From: Neostapfia colusana
Taxonomy: Eukaryota; Streptophyta; Magnoliopsida; Poales; Poaceae
Assembly: GCA_030760725.1 (NCBI GenBank)
Contig: JASWHV010000012.1
Location: forward strand, 33,325,652-33,389,651
Direction: 5' to 3'
DNA: 64,000 bases
Below, one piece after another: positions 31,958 to 43,204 of this stretch. Position 1 is the first letter of the stretch. The number at the start of each line of letters is the position of its first letter. The notes beneath the pieces were generated by a model. That model was not told where the DNA came from and searched no databases. It worked only from the letters and a program-made list of their open reading frames with translations. The position numbers were made by a program, and so were the translations under genes.

Positions 31958-33428
31958 ATTTGAGAAATGTCAGATATTTATTTGAACAGTAAACCATTGA
32001 GTTATACCATAAAACATGTCATTCAACTCATAAGACTTGGAATCATAGTTCAAATTTAAACAAATTTGACTGCTGATCTGCTGTCCAACATGACAGCCCT
32101 GACCAGTTTCCATTTCAACCTGATTTAGGACATGCTAAAGCAAAACCAATTCTGGAGCTCAACATCAAAGTTAAATATAACTTCAATAGTTTTCCAGAAA
32201 GTATTTGCTTGGCCTAAGGTCTGTCCTTGTTCAAAAGTTATGAGATATCAAAGTTAACAGAATTTCTGGAGAAAATTGGACAGCACCTCCCTGCTTGAGG
32301 TACTGATTTGATCCAAGAATTCCAGTTAATTATACTCCCAATATGACATAACTTTCTGTTACAAAGTTGTAACCCATCTCATATACTTTTCAGAACTACC
32401 TCATTTTCTATTTTTGGATTTTTATGCAGGAAGTTATGCTCAATTTATAGAGAGTTACAGAGAGTATTTGCTGTGCCTTGTTTTCTGGACAGTTTCAACT
32501 CTACTGCATCTTTCGATTGGTTAAGGGATGAAACACCTCTGGACCTCAACAGAAAAGTTGTAAAGCTCTTCCAAAGCTTTCCATAAATGTATCATATGAC
32601 CCCTACCCCGAAAGAACTCAACCTCTAACCTCTGATTAACTTCAGCCTTAATTCAGCTGAAAACAGGGGACTCTGTCCTTAATAGCCTATAAGTTGAAAA
32701 CTTGTTAACTTTGAATACACTGATTAAGGGAAGGAGTTACATCAAGTTTTAATGCTTTGGATTAAAACTTTCAAGTTTTATAATGAAGTTGCTCATTTAA
32801 TGGGGTGTGACGTCGATGCGTCACCAGATCATGTCGGTACTACGTCCTCACAAATAAAAACCTATACCGGACTTAGCCGGCTTCGTTAGTTCAGTGGCAC
32901 TAAGCGTCTCTCGCACACGGATGCTACACGTCTACCGTTTCGTGGTTAGACTACCTGCAGATAACTCATACAATCATCAGACTCGGCTGCACACTGAGCC
33001 CGGTATCCATACAGTTCGTACACCCGGCCGTCATCACTCGCCCGGATGTTCTCAAGCCAAGCACGCCTTGAGCTACGTGTTCACGTTACTGACCACGTGA
33101 CGGGGTCTCCCAAATTGCCCAAAGCATGCCAGGGACAGATGTTGCTCAAATACCCCAAACGATATAAAGAGTCGTAGAGGATATTAATGCGGGTCGGGTT
33201 ACCTGCCACCCATGGGGCTCCACCCTTCAGCTTGTGCGCACTGGTGGACAACGCTTACCTACACCCCCCAAGACATGAAGCGTCCCGAATGCACGATTTT
33301 TCGACATAAGAAAATAGGTTAGTATGCCACTTTCTATACACTAATAACATCCTTATATGGGCTACTAACTCGTTCCTCACTGGATTTTTGAAAAAGATGA
33401 CCTTTGTAATGCGTAAAACCTCAAGCGA
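31958..33428 (-). other. Element C 5' leader
   Basis: About 1.5 kb between the primer site and the accessory ORF, with no convincing gene. Given the acceptor-like TTTTTACAG at its end, an intron in this leader is possible. Confidence 0.5.
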
Positions 33429-33440
33429 GCTCTGATACCA
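33429..33440 (-). promoter_or_regulatory. Element C primer binding site (tRNA-iMet)
   Basis: The minus strand reads TGGTATCAGAGC, four bases inside the LTR end at 33445. Confidence 0.9.
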
Positions 33441-33444
33441 ACGC

Positions 33445-36400
33445 TGACACGACCCCGCGGTCTTGTCGAGCCAGGATCACGCTGAGGGGTGCTGCGTTGC
33501 ACAGCACCGGATAACACACATCAAAGGTACAAAGAAGAAGCAAAGTTTTATTACATAAACAGATTTATGAACATTTTTACAACAAAATATGTTCAGTCTA
33601 CACTCACGGGCGTAGACTACGCATCAAGTTCACGTTCAGCCCGTGAACGTGTCCTTGCTAGCACACACGCACACTAACACGGCGGCGTGCACGACTCCCA
33701 CTCGACGGGGTTCCCCTCCTGGGGTTCCGTCTCCTCCTCGGGAGTCCCTTCCTCATAGAACCCTGCAAAACCTTCAAACACAAGCAGTGAGCACGAAGGC
33801 TAAGCAAGACTGACCCGTCTCTCCTAAACATGAAACTTCTACATGAGGGGTGATAGGTGCATGAGGTAAAGTAAGTTGCAAAGGACTCGCCTACTTTGTG
33901 GAACCTTACTTTCAAGTTTTAGCAGCAGGTTGTGGAGAACCTTACGCTAAGGCACATGAGAGAGCCGCAATCAAACAAGAAACGCATTTCTCTCATGTAC
34001 TTTGCCCAAAGTTGAAAGGAACTTTAATTAGCTCTAAACTAAAGCAAATCATTAACAATCAAAGTCCATCTTTCAATCAGCAACATTTTAACATGTAACT
34101 AGCCTGTTCTTTCTACGTCACGGTACAGTGAACAAGTGGTACTCACTGACCGTGAGGGACGGCGATTGTAATCGATTTACACCTGCAGGGTTACCCGAAT
34201 AACCCGTCACGTACGCCCGTACTCGATGTTGCCTACAGCAACCATCACGGACGTCGTACGCAACCACCTTTCATCTGTTAGCCAAGTATTGAACCGGTCC
34301 TATTGTCCCGAGCAAGAGGTCTCTGCACGTGCATCTCAGTGCCGCAATCTGATTTACACCTCGAGCTCTCAACCTACCCTCTAAACGACAAGCAATGCCT
34401 CAATACCCAGCTACCCGAGTTACATCGGTTTCCCGGTTCCCATATAGCCGGTAGCTCTTCGGTACTGTTCTAGCTTGTTCAACAGCCCACACGCGACTCG
34501 GTCCTCAATCGACACAAGCGGAGCTATAGCACACAGGCCCCAAAGTCCTGCTGCCCTTACTCTCCGCTCAGTCTCATCTTTCTTGCCATGTGTTTCATTT
34601 GCTATCTCTACCCGAGCAATGTGCCTCTAGCCTATTCTCGCGAGTAGTTCCAACTACTCGACTTGTACCGAATCCTACACTATCTTAGCATTGCAGTAGC
34701 TAATGGGGTTTTCAATCCTAATCCCAACCCATGGCTTTCTTGGCTATGCATTTGGGTTTCAATCAAGACTCTAATGCAAGAAGTCATTGGTACTCAAAGA
34801 AAGTTCTCAAAACAATAAAAATTTGTAAAAAGGTTAATGCAAACCAGAGCTTGCCTTGCTGCTCTTGATAGTAGGCTAGCTGCTCTTCCGGAGTAACGAA
34901 GTCTAAGACTTCGGGTTCCTCCTCAACCTTAGCGACTACATGAGATAACAAGTATATGTATAAATTTAATGCATTTGAATTGAATTTCAACTTGTGAAGA
35001 TTTTAAGTCTCACTAGACAGACTCAATGACCCTGAAATTTTTACTGTGGTTTGGGTACAACCTAAACAGAGACTTGGCAAAGTTTTAGTTGCAGCAAAGC
35101 TCATTTGAGCTCTCCACAAACAATTATGTACTTGACCTTAATTGGAGCTCTTAGAGTGTCCTAGGGATTTTCATGGACCAAGCCATGACTTTCTGAAAAC
35201 TAGATTTTCGGAGGGTTCTAATGGAGTTGGTCTCACTTAATTTGAAGGCTCCTAACTAGAGATATGAGCTAGACAATTTCAGAGAAATTCTGAAAATGTT
35301 TCTGGACATTTTCCGTTTTCTTTTGAACAGTTTTATTAATCACACCTTTAGGTGGATCAGATTAGCTCAAGTGGATCTGAATTTTTTATGGTAGTTCAGG
35401 GATATTTTGGTGAACATCCCAGCAAAATTTCAGAATTTCCTCCAAAGGACTCTCCAGTTAAAATTCTAAACAGTTTAAACTTTGAAGAATTAATTCTGGA
35501 GAAATATGGATTTTCATGAAGTGAAACTTGATTTGCTGGAAATTACTCAGAGAGCTGAATCGAACAAAATTTGGTTCACTCGATTTTGATGTTCTTAGCC
35601 AAAGTTATGATGATTTGAATTTGAATGAAATCTGAAAATCGGGAAAAGTTCAAATCACTGCGCGTAGGACCCGGGGCTACGTGTCGGCTCCTCATCGGAT
35701 GACACACGCGGCTACATATTCCTTCACGCGCAGCCGCACCCGATCCGTGCCACAGCAGATCCCGGTTTTAAAATATCTGCCGCTGACAGCCGGGACCTAC
35801 CCCCTTCGTCTTCCTCCCGCCTCACGTGCTCTGCCGCCGCGACACCTTGCCGGAGAGCTCGCCAGCGGCCCCTGTGGTGCTCCAAACTTCATGATTCTGG
35901 CCGCCCCTGCCTAAATCCACTCGGGGAACATGATTCTGGGCCCAGCTTGTCATGAAAATGGCTGGCACATGGTCGACGACGAGCGATAGCTTCGGAAGAA
36001 CTTCGGCCGTGTTGGCCGGCCTTCCTAACATCTCAACCGATCGAACAAAAGGTCGTTGAGCACCAGTGGACCCTAGGAAAGGTCGACATGAGCTCAACGG
36101 AGCTCGGAAAGGGCTGTGTTAGGCGGTCACCGTGCGACCTAGGCCGGAAATCAGAAATTCTTCTAAAACTCGAAGAACAGCGGTTTCCCTCAACGGTTCT
36201 TCGCTGTTCCTGCTCCTATGGGCTCGTACGGGCACCTAGAAGTGATCCCCTCCACGAGAGGATGAGGGGTGCGGTGTGGACTACGAATTTCGCGGATCGG
36301 TTCAGGCTCCCCTTTTGCACACGTCGCGAAATCATGAAATTCCAGCGTGAGCACTCTATGTCATGCTGTCGGTGCTTGTGGTAATGAAAGAGGGACTGAA

Positions 36401-37498
36401 GGCGAACCTTTTTGCTGTCCACGGCTCGGTGAACTGCAGGCTGTGGTGGTCGGACGGATCATTCCCGTGATGGCGGCTCGAGCTGAACCGGAAAAGGAAA
36501 GATCATCGTGGTGGAGCTCGGGGAGAATTGCTCAGGGCCTGGAACCGGTGCGAGGGTGTCAAGGAAGGTTTGGCGCACCCGGTGCTGGCCTCAGATCGCC
36601 GGGAAGATCATGGATCGGCCGGGTGGTGAGGGACCGAGAGCTCAACCGAGCAGCGAGGGCTTTCGGTTTTCTGGGCGAGAACGTGTCGGGACAGCGGTGA
36701 GGAGCACCGGAGACCGCTCGGGCGCGTAGATAAAGGCCCCGAGAGGCGGTTCAGCCACCGAGGGCGGCAAGAAGCTGGTGGCGCGGCGGCCTCCCCTCGG
36801 GTGGCGCCTTTGGAGGCAGCTCGGGGACCCAAGCACTGAAAGTTCAGTCAGTTGAATTTCTTCAGCGGCTGACATGTGGGTCCCACTTCCTTTTTAACCC
36901 CTGAACTTAACTCCCTCTCACTGTTGCAAACAGTAATCTCCCTTATACCCATGGTGATTTGAATTATCTACCCCTGAGCCATTTGAATTGGTTAGAATTC
37001 AAATTGGGTTTGTGTTTGACTAAATTTCAGCACATGTGCAGTTTGAAATTCAAATAGAGTTTGAATTTGCTAGACTTAGCTCATGTCAAGATCAACTCCA
37101 AATGGAGTGAAAATTGGTGTGTGAGCTCACAAAAATGTGCTGAGTAAGATTATGCCTCCCACTTTTGAATTCATGGGATGAAAACAGTTTGAATTTGAAT
37201 TTGAGTTCAAACCACCCTCTTTCTAGCTATACCCAAAAGGACTCAAAAAGGTTTTGAATTTGGGTGAAATTTGGCATGGACATTCCTAGCAAGGTGTAGG
37301 AGTTTTTCATATGCCCAGCCCCTAAATGATGCATGTGGGAAATGCCACTTTTGCATTGTGTGAGTTTGTTCTCTAATGATCATGTTGATGGTGGTTACTT
37401 GCTCTTCAAATGTGTTCATCAACTTTCTTAAAATGAAGTGTGTGTGTGTGTGGTGTGATGAGCACCTTGAGTATGTGCCAAAAACTTAGGCCCTTACA
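33445..37498 (-). repeat. Element C 5' LTR
   Basis: TGACACGACCCCG (33445) to GGCCCTTACA (37498), 4054 bp. Both ends align with the solo LTR D at 55349-57890, which lacks about 1.5 kb from the middle. Adjacent bases CATCC (37499-37503) would be the right target duplication; the left copy is not in the window. No gene is apparent in it. Confidence 0.88.
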
Positions 37499-39891
37499 CA
37501 TCCTCCGGGATGTTCACAGCCGCCGGAGTAGGCACCGGGACGCAGGGCCCCATGAAAGTTTCGACTTGGCCCTCGGAAGGAGGCAAGTGAGCTCCTGGCT
37601 GGGGAACGCTATCCTCTGGGGTAGGAGCTGGGGCATCCGACGCACCCTCGTCAGCGGCAGGAGCGGGCTCATCGCTGTAAGCTGGTGGAGCCCCATCAGC
37701 TGCGGCCGGCCCGGAATGAGGCACTGGAGACTGGACTGACGGAGGATCCTGGCTGGAGTCCCCTGAACCAGGGTCCGCCGGAGAGACATCTGCAGAAGAG
37801 GTAGGCGGCGTGAACATCGTTGGCATGGGAGGGTCCGCACCCTGGCCTGGAGCAGTCCGAGAAGCTGCCGGTGGATCGCTGGGTACCACGGGCACCGGAG
37901 CGCTCCCAGGAGCACCTGCGGACGGAGCCCTACATAAAGAACACAGGTCAGCGAGCAACCACAAAGCATAGGAAAAGACACCGAGCAGTAAAGGTTGGCT
38001 TCGGATGATCTACCTGGGGCCAGCAAAGTCCCAGGAAGCAGCTCAGAGATGCTTGCTCGGGCCTCCAGAGCCACCAGAACCTCAGGCTGCAGCTGGTCTC
38101 TTCATCGGTGGCAGAGGTGATGGAGCTGCAGGAGTTCCCTCTGCAGGCGTGGATGCGGGACCGACCATGCTGCTTCTGGCTGCGCCCCCCAGTCCGACCT
38201 CGGGCACGCTTGGGGCCAGCGCGGGCGTCACAAGGCTGGGTGCCGAGACGAAGCTCCCGTCTGCGCAAGTCAGCCTCCGCTTCCTCCCGGGAGAGCTAGA
38301 CTGGGTGGCCGCCGGCACCTTCCCCTTCCCCTTGTCCAGGTTTGGGATGGAGGAAGTCGGAGCCGCGGGGCCCGGTGTGGCGATACTTGGAGCAGCCGGG
38401 GCCAGATCGGAGGGAGCAGCCCTCCCGTCACTCGCTCTAGTCACCCCGGCAATCGTTATTCCTCGGGAAGCATCACCAACCTTCCGGGGAGCGATGTTGA
38501 TGTCGTCCAGTGTTGGCATCGTCCTCTGGAGCTGCGATCTCAGCTCCTGGTCCATGAAGATGGAAAAGCATGATGCCAGAGGGATGATGAGACCGTCCGG
38601 GACTGGGACAGTTCCGACATCGGCGCATAGCGTCCCCAACAAAGCGTTCAGGAGCTCCATCCTCAGGTTGGTCCCTGGACCACGCTCCAGGCGGGTGGAG
38701 TTGTTATCGTCGGTGTACATCTAGGCCGCACGGCAACGACTCTGGAGGGGAGCGATGCTCCGGCCAATGAAGTCGGCTAACACCATCAGCGAGGTCAACC
38801 CCTGGTCCACCTGGAATTTAATCCTCGCCAGCACAGGGGCGTAGACGTCTCAAGGTGCGGCATCTTCTCCCAGTCGGTTCGCGTAGTTGAAGGAGGAGAG
38901 GTCGGCAAATCCAGCCAGTCGTAGACGTCGGTCTTCACAATGACCCAGTCTTCCCTCCAGTTCTCCCACTTGCTGGAGGAGAAGGGAGAGATGTACGTCG
39001 CCACGGATCTGGTGCGGTGCTGGAAGTAGTAGCAGTGTTTAAAAAAGCGGTAGAAAAAAGCGAGCGGAGGAGCTCCGCCTAGCGCCTAGGCTGCCTAGGC
39101 GGCGCCTAGGCATTTCTAGGCGTTTCGCAAAAAGCGGAGTTAAATCCATATAATATATTATATGTATGTATATTTTAAAATTTAAAAATATTCAATCAAT
39201 CAATAAAATGAGATGAGATAGAGTGTGACGTTATCTTGTGTAGGCAGCCAGACACTAAGACAGGGCACTACCACCTTGCTAACAGCAACCACAACCGTTA
39301 AGGATGAAAAAAATAGAGTTAGATGTTTTTTATATGGACACACAAAGAGGTGGAAAGCGGAATTAAGCAGAAGAAAGCAGTAAAAAAGTTGACCGAAGCA
39401 TAAAAAAAGAAAAAGCGGTCCGGCCGCTTAATGCCGCCGCCTAGGGAAAAGCGAAGCGGTCCAGTGCTGCTCAGCGCCTAGACGGCGCTTAGCAGCCTAG
39501 GCGACCGCTTTTTTAAACAAAGAGTAGTAGGCACCCAGGAAGCTCGGGCTCCTCCCCGACGACCGTAGGACGAAGAACGCCCAGAACAGCTGCACCCCCA
39601 CGAACATCTCGCAGAAGTGAACGAAGATCGACACCAGCACAAGGAAGTACGGCGTCAAGTGCTGAAGCTGGAGCCCCTAGGACTCCAGCAGGGTCAGGAA
39701 GAAAGAGGAAGCGGGGAAGGCGAGCCCCGCCAGTAGTACACGAGGAAGACGACAACTTCACCGGGCTCAAGGTCTACGAGCGGGAGGGATTCGCAGCAAA
39801 CCCTCCCATCGTACTGAGGCGCTTGCCAGCCAATCAGGCGCCTCACGTCACTAGCGCTTTGGAGACGAGACTCTCGAAGGTTCGACGCCAT
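37499..39891 (-). pseudogene. Element G: plant transposon accessory protein remnant, split by a MITE and by element C
   Basis: Minus-strand frames give, in order, MASNLRESRLQSASDVRRLIG; a hydrophobic segment in a second frame (LQLQHLTPYFLVLVSIFVHFCEMFVGV); and, across the MITE, SPSFLGAYYF followed by QHRTRSVATYISPFSSSKWENWREDWVIVKTD. The last third (38720-37500) is Pro/Ala/Ser-rich with DKGKGKVPAAT and GRKRR. The pattern resembles the 'putative gypsy type transposon' family of plants. Frameshifts near 39740 and 38790 and a stop in the LLES/GLQLQ region break it. The frame is cut at 37499 by element C. It may be an antisense accessory ORF of a plus-strand Tat-like element rather than gag. Confidence 0.6.
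39033..39522. mobile_element. hAT-type MITE, 490 bp
   Basis: Ends CAGTGTTTAAAAAAGCGG and CCGCTTTTTTAAACAAAG form terminal inverted repeats with a perfect GTTTAAAAAAGCGG core. They are flanked by an 8-bp duplication AGTAGTAG (39025-39032 and 39523-39530). An 8-bp duplication and a CA-GTG start indicate the hAT superfamily. The interior has inverted GCCTAGG-rich segments near both ends and no coding capacity. Removing it with one duplication copy restores the element G reading frame. Confidence 0.88.
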
Positions 39892-40806
39892 TGGAGCAAG
39901 AAGAGGAAGCGAGAAGATGAAGCGCAGGGAAACAAATGAAGGAGAGAACTCTGCCAGCAGCAGAGGGTCTCTTTATTTGCTCCAGACCCTTCAAGAACCG
40001 CCAATCGCGATGTGCCCGGAATAATCACGCCCACATCGGCCGAACCGTCGAGAGCAGGAGCGCAGGGCCCACACGGCAGTCAGTGTGGGCAAAGGGCACC
40101 GCGGTTAAGGTGGGAAAAAGTGGGTTCCCCTATAAAGCCTGACAAGAGGAAGAGCAGGGGGCCGTGCAGGGAACCGACGCAAGTAATACAACAATTGCAC
40201 GAAACGTGCGCTTCCCATGACCATCCAGCAATGAAGAGGCGCCTGCCTGTGACGGCAGAGAAGTCTCTTTGACCGAGGGCAAGCAACCTCTTCGTCTCCC
40301 AGGTACGGCCGCTTGCCCAGTACGTGGAAATATTGCCACCACTTTGATTCCCAAAAATTGCAAGTCCAAAACCACCACGTGGGAGAGATAGGGGCCCCAC
40401 CTGCGGGCTCAATACCTCCCCATAGATTGGCACGGGGGCCACTTTCGGTGCCCTGCGAACCGGGTACCCCCACATAGTGTATAAAAAGCACCTGGGCCCC
40501 ATCTTCCCGGCTTAAGCCACGTGCCCTGGGCCCGATGGGAAGTCCCGAGATGGCCGCGTGTCTTCAGGCCCTGAGCCTGGAGACCCGCCGAGGGTGGCTC
40601 GGGAGCCGCCACGTGTCTGGTGGTGTCGGACCCCATCTTCCGTCAAGGAAGGCTCCAGCGCGGCCACGTGCCTGGAACCTCCGAGCCACACCCTCCGCCA
40701 GAGAGAGCTCCGGAGGTGCCACGTGTCCTGCGGATGCGGGTCTGACCTCCAGCTTGGGAGGGCTCCGGTGCGGCCACGGTGTGAAAGCCCGGTTGTACAC
40801 GGTGGG
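39892..40806. repeat. GC-rich LTR-like region with G-box repeats (element G flank)
   Basis: No gene. From about 40505 to 40790 the sequence is a degenerate tandem array of about 50-60 bp units, most containing CCACGTG (for example at about 40518, 40609, 40658, 40717). A TATA-like GTGTATAAAAAGC on the plus strand lies at about 40479. A related array occurs at 50100-50250, on the other side of H. The simplest reading is one LTR split by H. Confidence 0.5.
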
Positions 40807-42577
40807 TGTAACATCCAAAAAGGTGGAGAAAATTCAATTTTTTAAAACTTGGTGGCAATTGACCACGTCCCTAGGATACTAGTGCAAATATTAAAATTTG
40901 AGCTTGGCCAACTGGTTCCCAATTATTCAAAAAGCCCTCATGCAAAATTCCATAATTTTGGAAGCATGTTTGCTATTTAAATCTAGGGTGACACCAAAAA
41001 CCCTTAGAATTTAAATTTGAATTTGGAACTTGAACCAAACTTGATCAAATGCAGCATTGAAGTCAAAAACTGAATTCTACATATTTAATTTGGCTTCTCT
41101 GCAAATATATAGAATTTTTGGACAAAAGTTTGTGGCAGAAATAGGTCATAAATATTAAGAGGGGAAGAGAGAGGATGACATGTGGGGTCAGCTAGTCAGT
41201 CTCTACCCGAGCAAACGTCGGATTCCCGGTTTCCCTCTGCGGGCGACATCGCGACGCAGCGCGCCAAGGTGATGCCGCTGGCTTAGCGCCGAAGACACCG
41301 TTTCACTCGGTGTAGTCATGCTCGAGCCGAGCGTCGCAGCAGTCGGTCAGGGTCTCCACTCATTCGGTGAAGAAACCGTGCACGTCTACGGCTTCCTCTA
41401 TTTTCGCTGCCGAACCGAGCCCTCGCCATTTCCTTGCTCTCGCTGCGTTAGACCGAGGTTTCTTCGGCTAAGCAAGGTCGCCGGCGGTGCGGGGTGCTAC
41501 TGTCCTTGCTAGGGGCAGCTGCGGTTCCTCTCCAGCTGTGATCGCCATCCGTTTTCTCCGAGCTACCGAAAGAACGGCCGATCGTCTACCCCGAAATTCG
41601 GTTCCAAGGTGAAATCATAGTCTAATTGCTTTGGCCCGATGCTTCTACACAACCTAGCGCAGCTCCTCGACGAAGAATCATCGGAAACCGTCGAGAAATG
41701 AAGCTGTAAGCTGAGTTTTTCCGGCCGCCCACGCACAACCCTAGCCGCATCGTCGAGCTACACTTTGCACGGGTTTTTACCCGATTTTGGATGCAAAAAC
41801 ATGATCCTCACATCACCCTGGTGCTTATGGTGCTCTCCCCAGCGGGAATACTCTTCTCCCATGCGAGAACGACGGCGCCGTGGTGGAGTTTGCCGCTGCC
41901 GCCATCGGGGAGGTATTTCCGGCCATTTAGTGCCGCACCGAGCTTTCCAGAGTGTTCCTCGTCGATTTTTGGGCACAGGCGGCGAGATGTGAGCCGTCTG
42001 GGGCACGGGGCAGCCATTCCGGTGAGGCACCACCGCTGCTCCGGCGAGGGGGCCGTACGGGCGCGAGGAAGACAACGGGGGAGGCATGTCCCACCTGTCA
42101 GTGGCTCGGCCCAGGCGGAGATCGGGATGCGGTACAGGATCGGCTGTGGCTACGTGGGTTAACTCCGTAGCCCCCGGTGTTGCCGCAATTCCACTGGTCC
42201 GATTTAAAACAGTGGGCCCGGTCACAATTATTTGAAGTTTTTGTTAAGCAAATAATTCCAGATATTAGCTAATCTTTGCAAGCCCATAACTTTGTGTAGA
42301 AAACTCCAAAAAGGGTGAGACCAATTTTGTTGGAATCCTCAGGAGGATTACTTCACAGAGGAACAAATTGCTTGCTGTGAAAGTGATGAGTGGTTTATGC
42401 CCGATCTTCCGAAAGGTAGGTCGATTGAAGTGGAGATCTCGACGTTGATGATCCGAGGCACTCGAGCAGACCTGAATTACCCCTGCAATCACTACACCTC
42501 TGCTCCGTTGGTTATCAACCATGCTTCACACGCTTGACCTTGCCAAGAAGGCTATTCCTGCAGGTGCAACCGAGAAC
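40807..42577 (+). repeat. LTR H, left part (Tekay-like, TGTAAC start)
   Basis: TGTAACATCC at 40807 is a typical gypsy LTR start. It is followed by AT-rich then GC-rich sequence like the LTRs of A-D, with no gene. Its continuation is probably 49489 to about 50080, beyond element F. I found no clean target duplication, so the right end and the solo-LTR status are uncertain. Confidence 0.5.
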
Positions 42578-43204
42578 ACAAGGAAGAACGATGAAGATGC
42601 AATCTAAAAATTGCGAAATTGGGGTCTCACAAACCGTAGAACGGTGAGATTGTTTAATCTAAGAAAAACCCACGAATTTGGCCGGAAGATACAGTATTTT
42701 AAGGCTAGAGTTCGTCCATAAGACCCTTAGACGCGTCCCTAATGGACTCATACGGGATACAAGGCCCAAAAGCCCACTACGGTGGTGCAACACCGGATAG
42801 AAATCTGAATTCGACTTGTTCCGACAACTCCCAATGTCGCCTGGCAAATTTTAATGTGGGACAAGAACCATTGGAAATTTTATCTTCTCATCTTTCCATG
42901 CATATGTAGAACGTAAAAAACAGGGTCCGTATGCATCCTGGGCGTCTGTTTTAAGATGGACTGCTCCTAGACTCCGAGTTGAACTCGAGTCCGAGTTGGC
43001 GACTGTTTCCATCAACTTTTGGACGTCCCATCTAGTTCTCCACGTCCCTAAATCCTCATCCCTTTACTTGTTGATCATGTCCATGGTTCCTAATAACAAC
43101 TAAATCCTTAAATAGCAATCCATTCTCATAATCAAATGGGTAGGAAGTTAGGAACGAGTTCACCTGCTGATTTAGTAACCGTGCCCGTGCTCTTGTGATT
43201 GGTC
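42578..43204 (-). repeat. Element F 3' LTR (about)
   Basis: Matches 48861-49488, from ACAAGGAAGAACGATG to CTTGTGATTGGTC. Its first 150 bases (minus strand) also encode the end of the polyprotein. Confidence 0.8.

Larger units (their letters stand above)
16734..37498 (-). mobile_element. Element C: Ty3/gypsy retrotransposon, interrupted by element B
   Basis: Minus-strand pieces of one element: protease (16734-17112), gag (29658-30860), upstream ORF (31000-31957), leader, tRNA-iMet primer site (33429-33440) and 5' LTR (33445-37498). The gag/protease frame is continuous if element B and one copy of its GGTTC duplication are removed. The rest of pol and the 3' LTR would lie left of element A, outside the window or lost. 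It differs in sequence from A and B but shares the extra ORF before gag. Confidence 0.85.

Noticed and set aside
36347..36875. Overlapping open frames suggesting a small host gene
   Set aside because: The region is inside the element C LTR, and the solo LTR D has no matching open frame.
40080..40882. Cluster of open frames on both strands (up to 140 codons)
   Set aside because: They arise from the GC-rich tandem G-box units and the start of LTR H; no domain or codon pattern is visible.
41765..42225. 155- and 123-codon open frames
   Set aside because: GC-rich part of LTR H; low-complexity Arg/Pro composition and no family resemblance.
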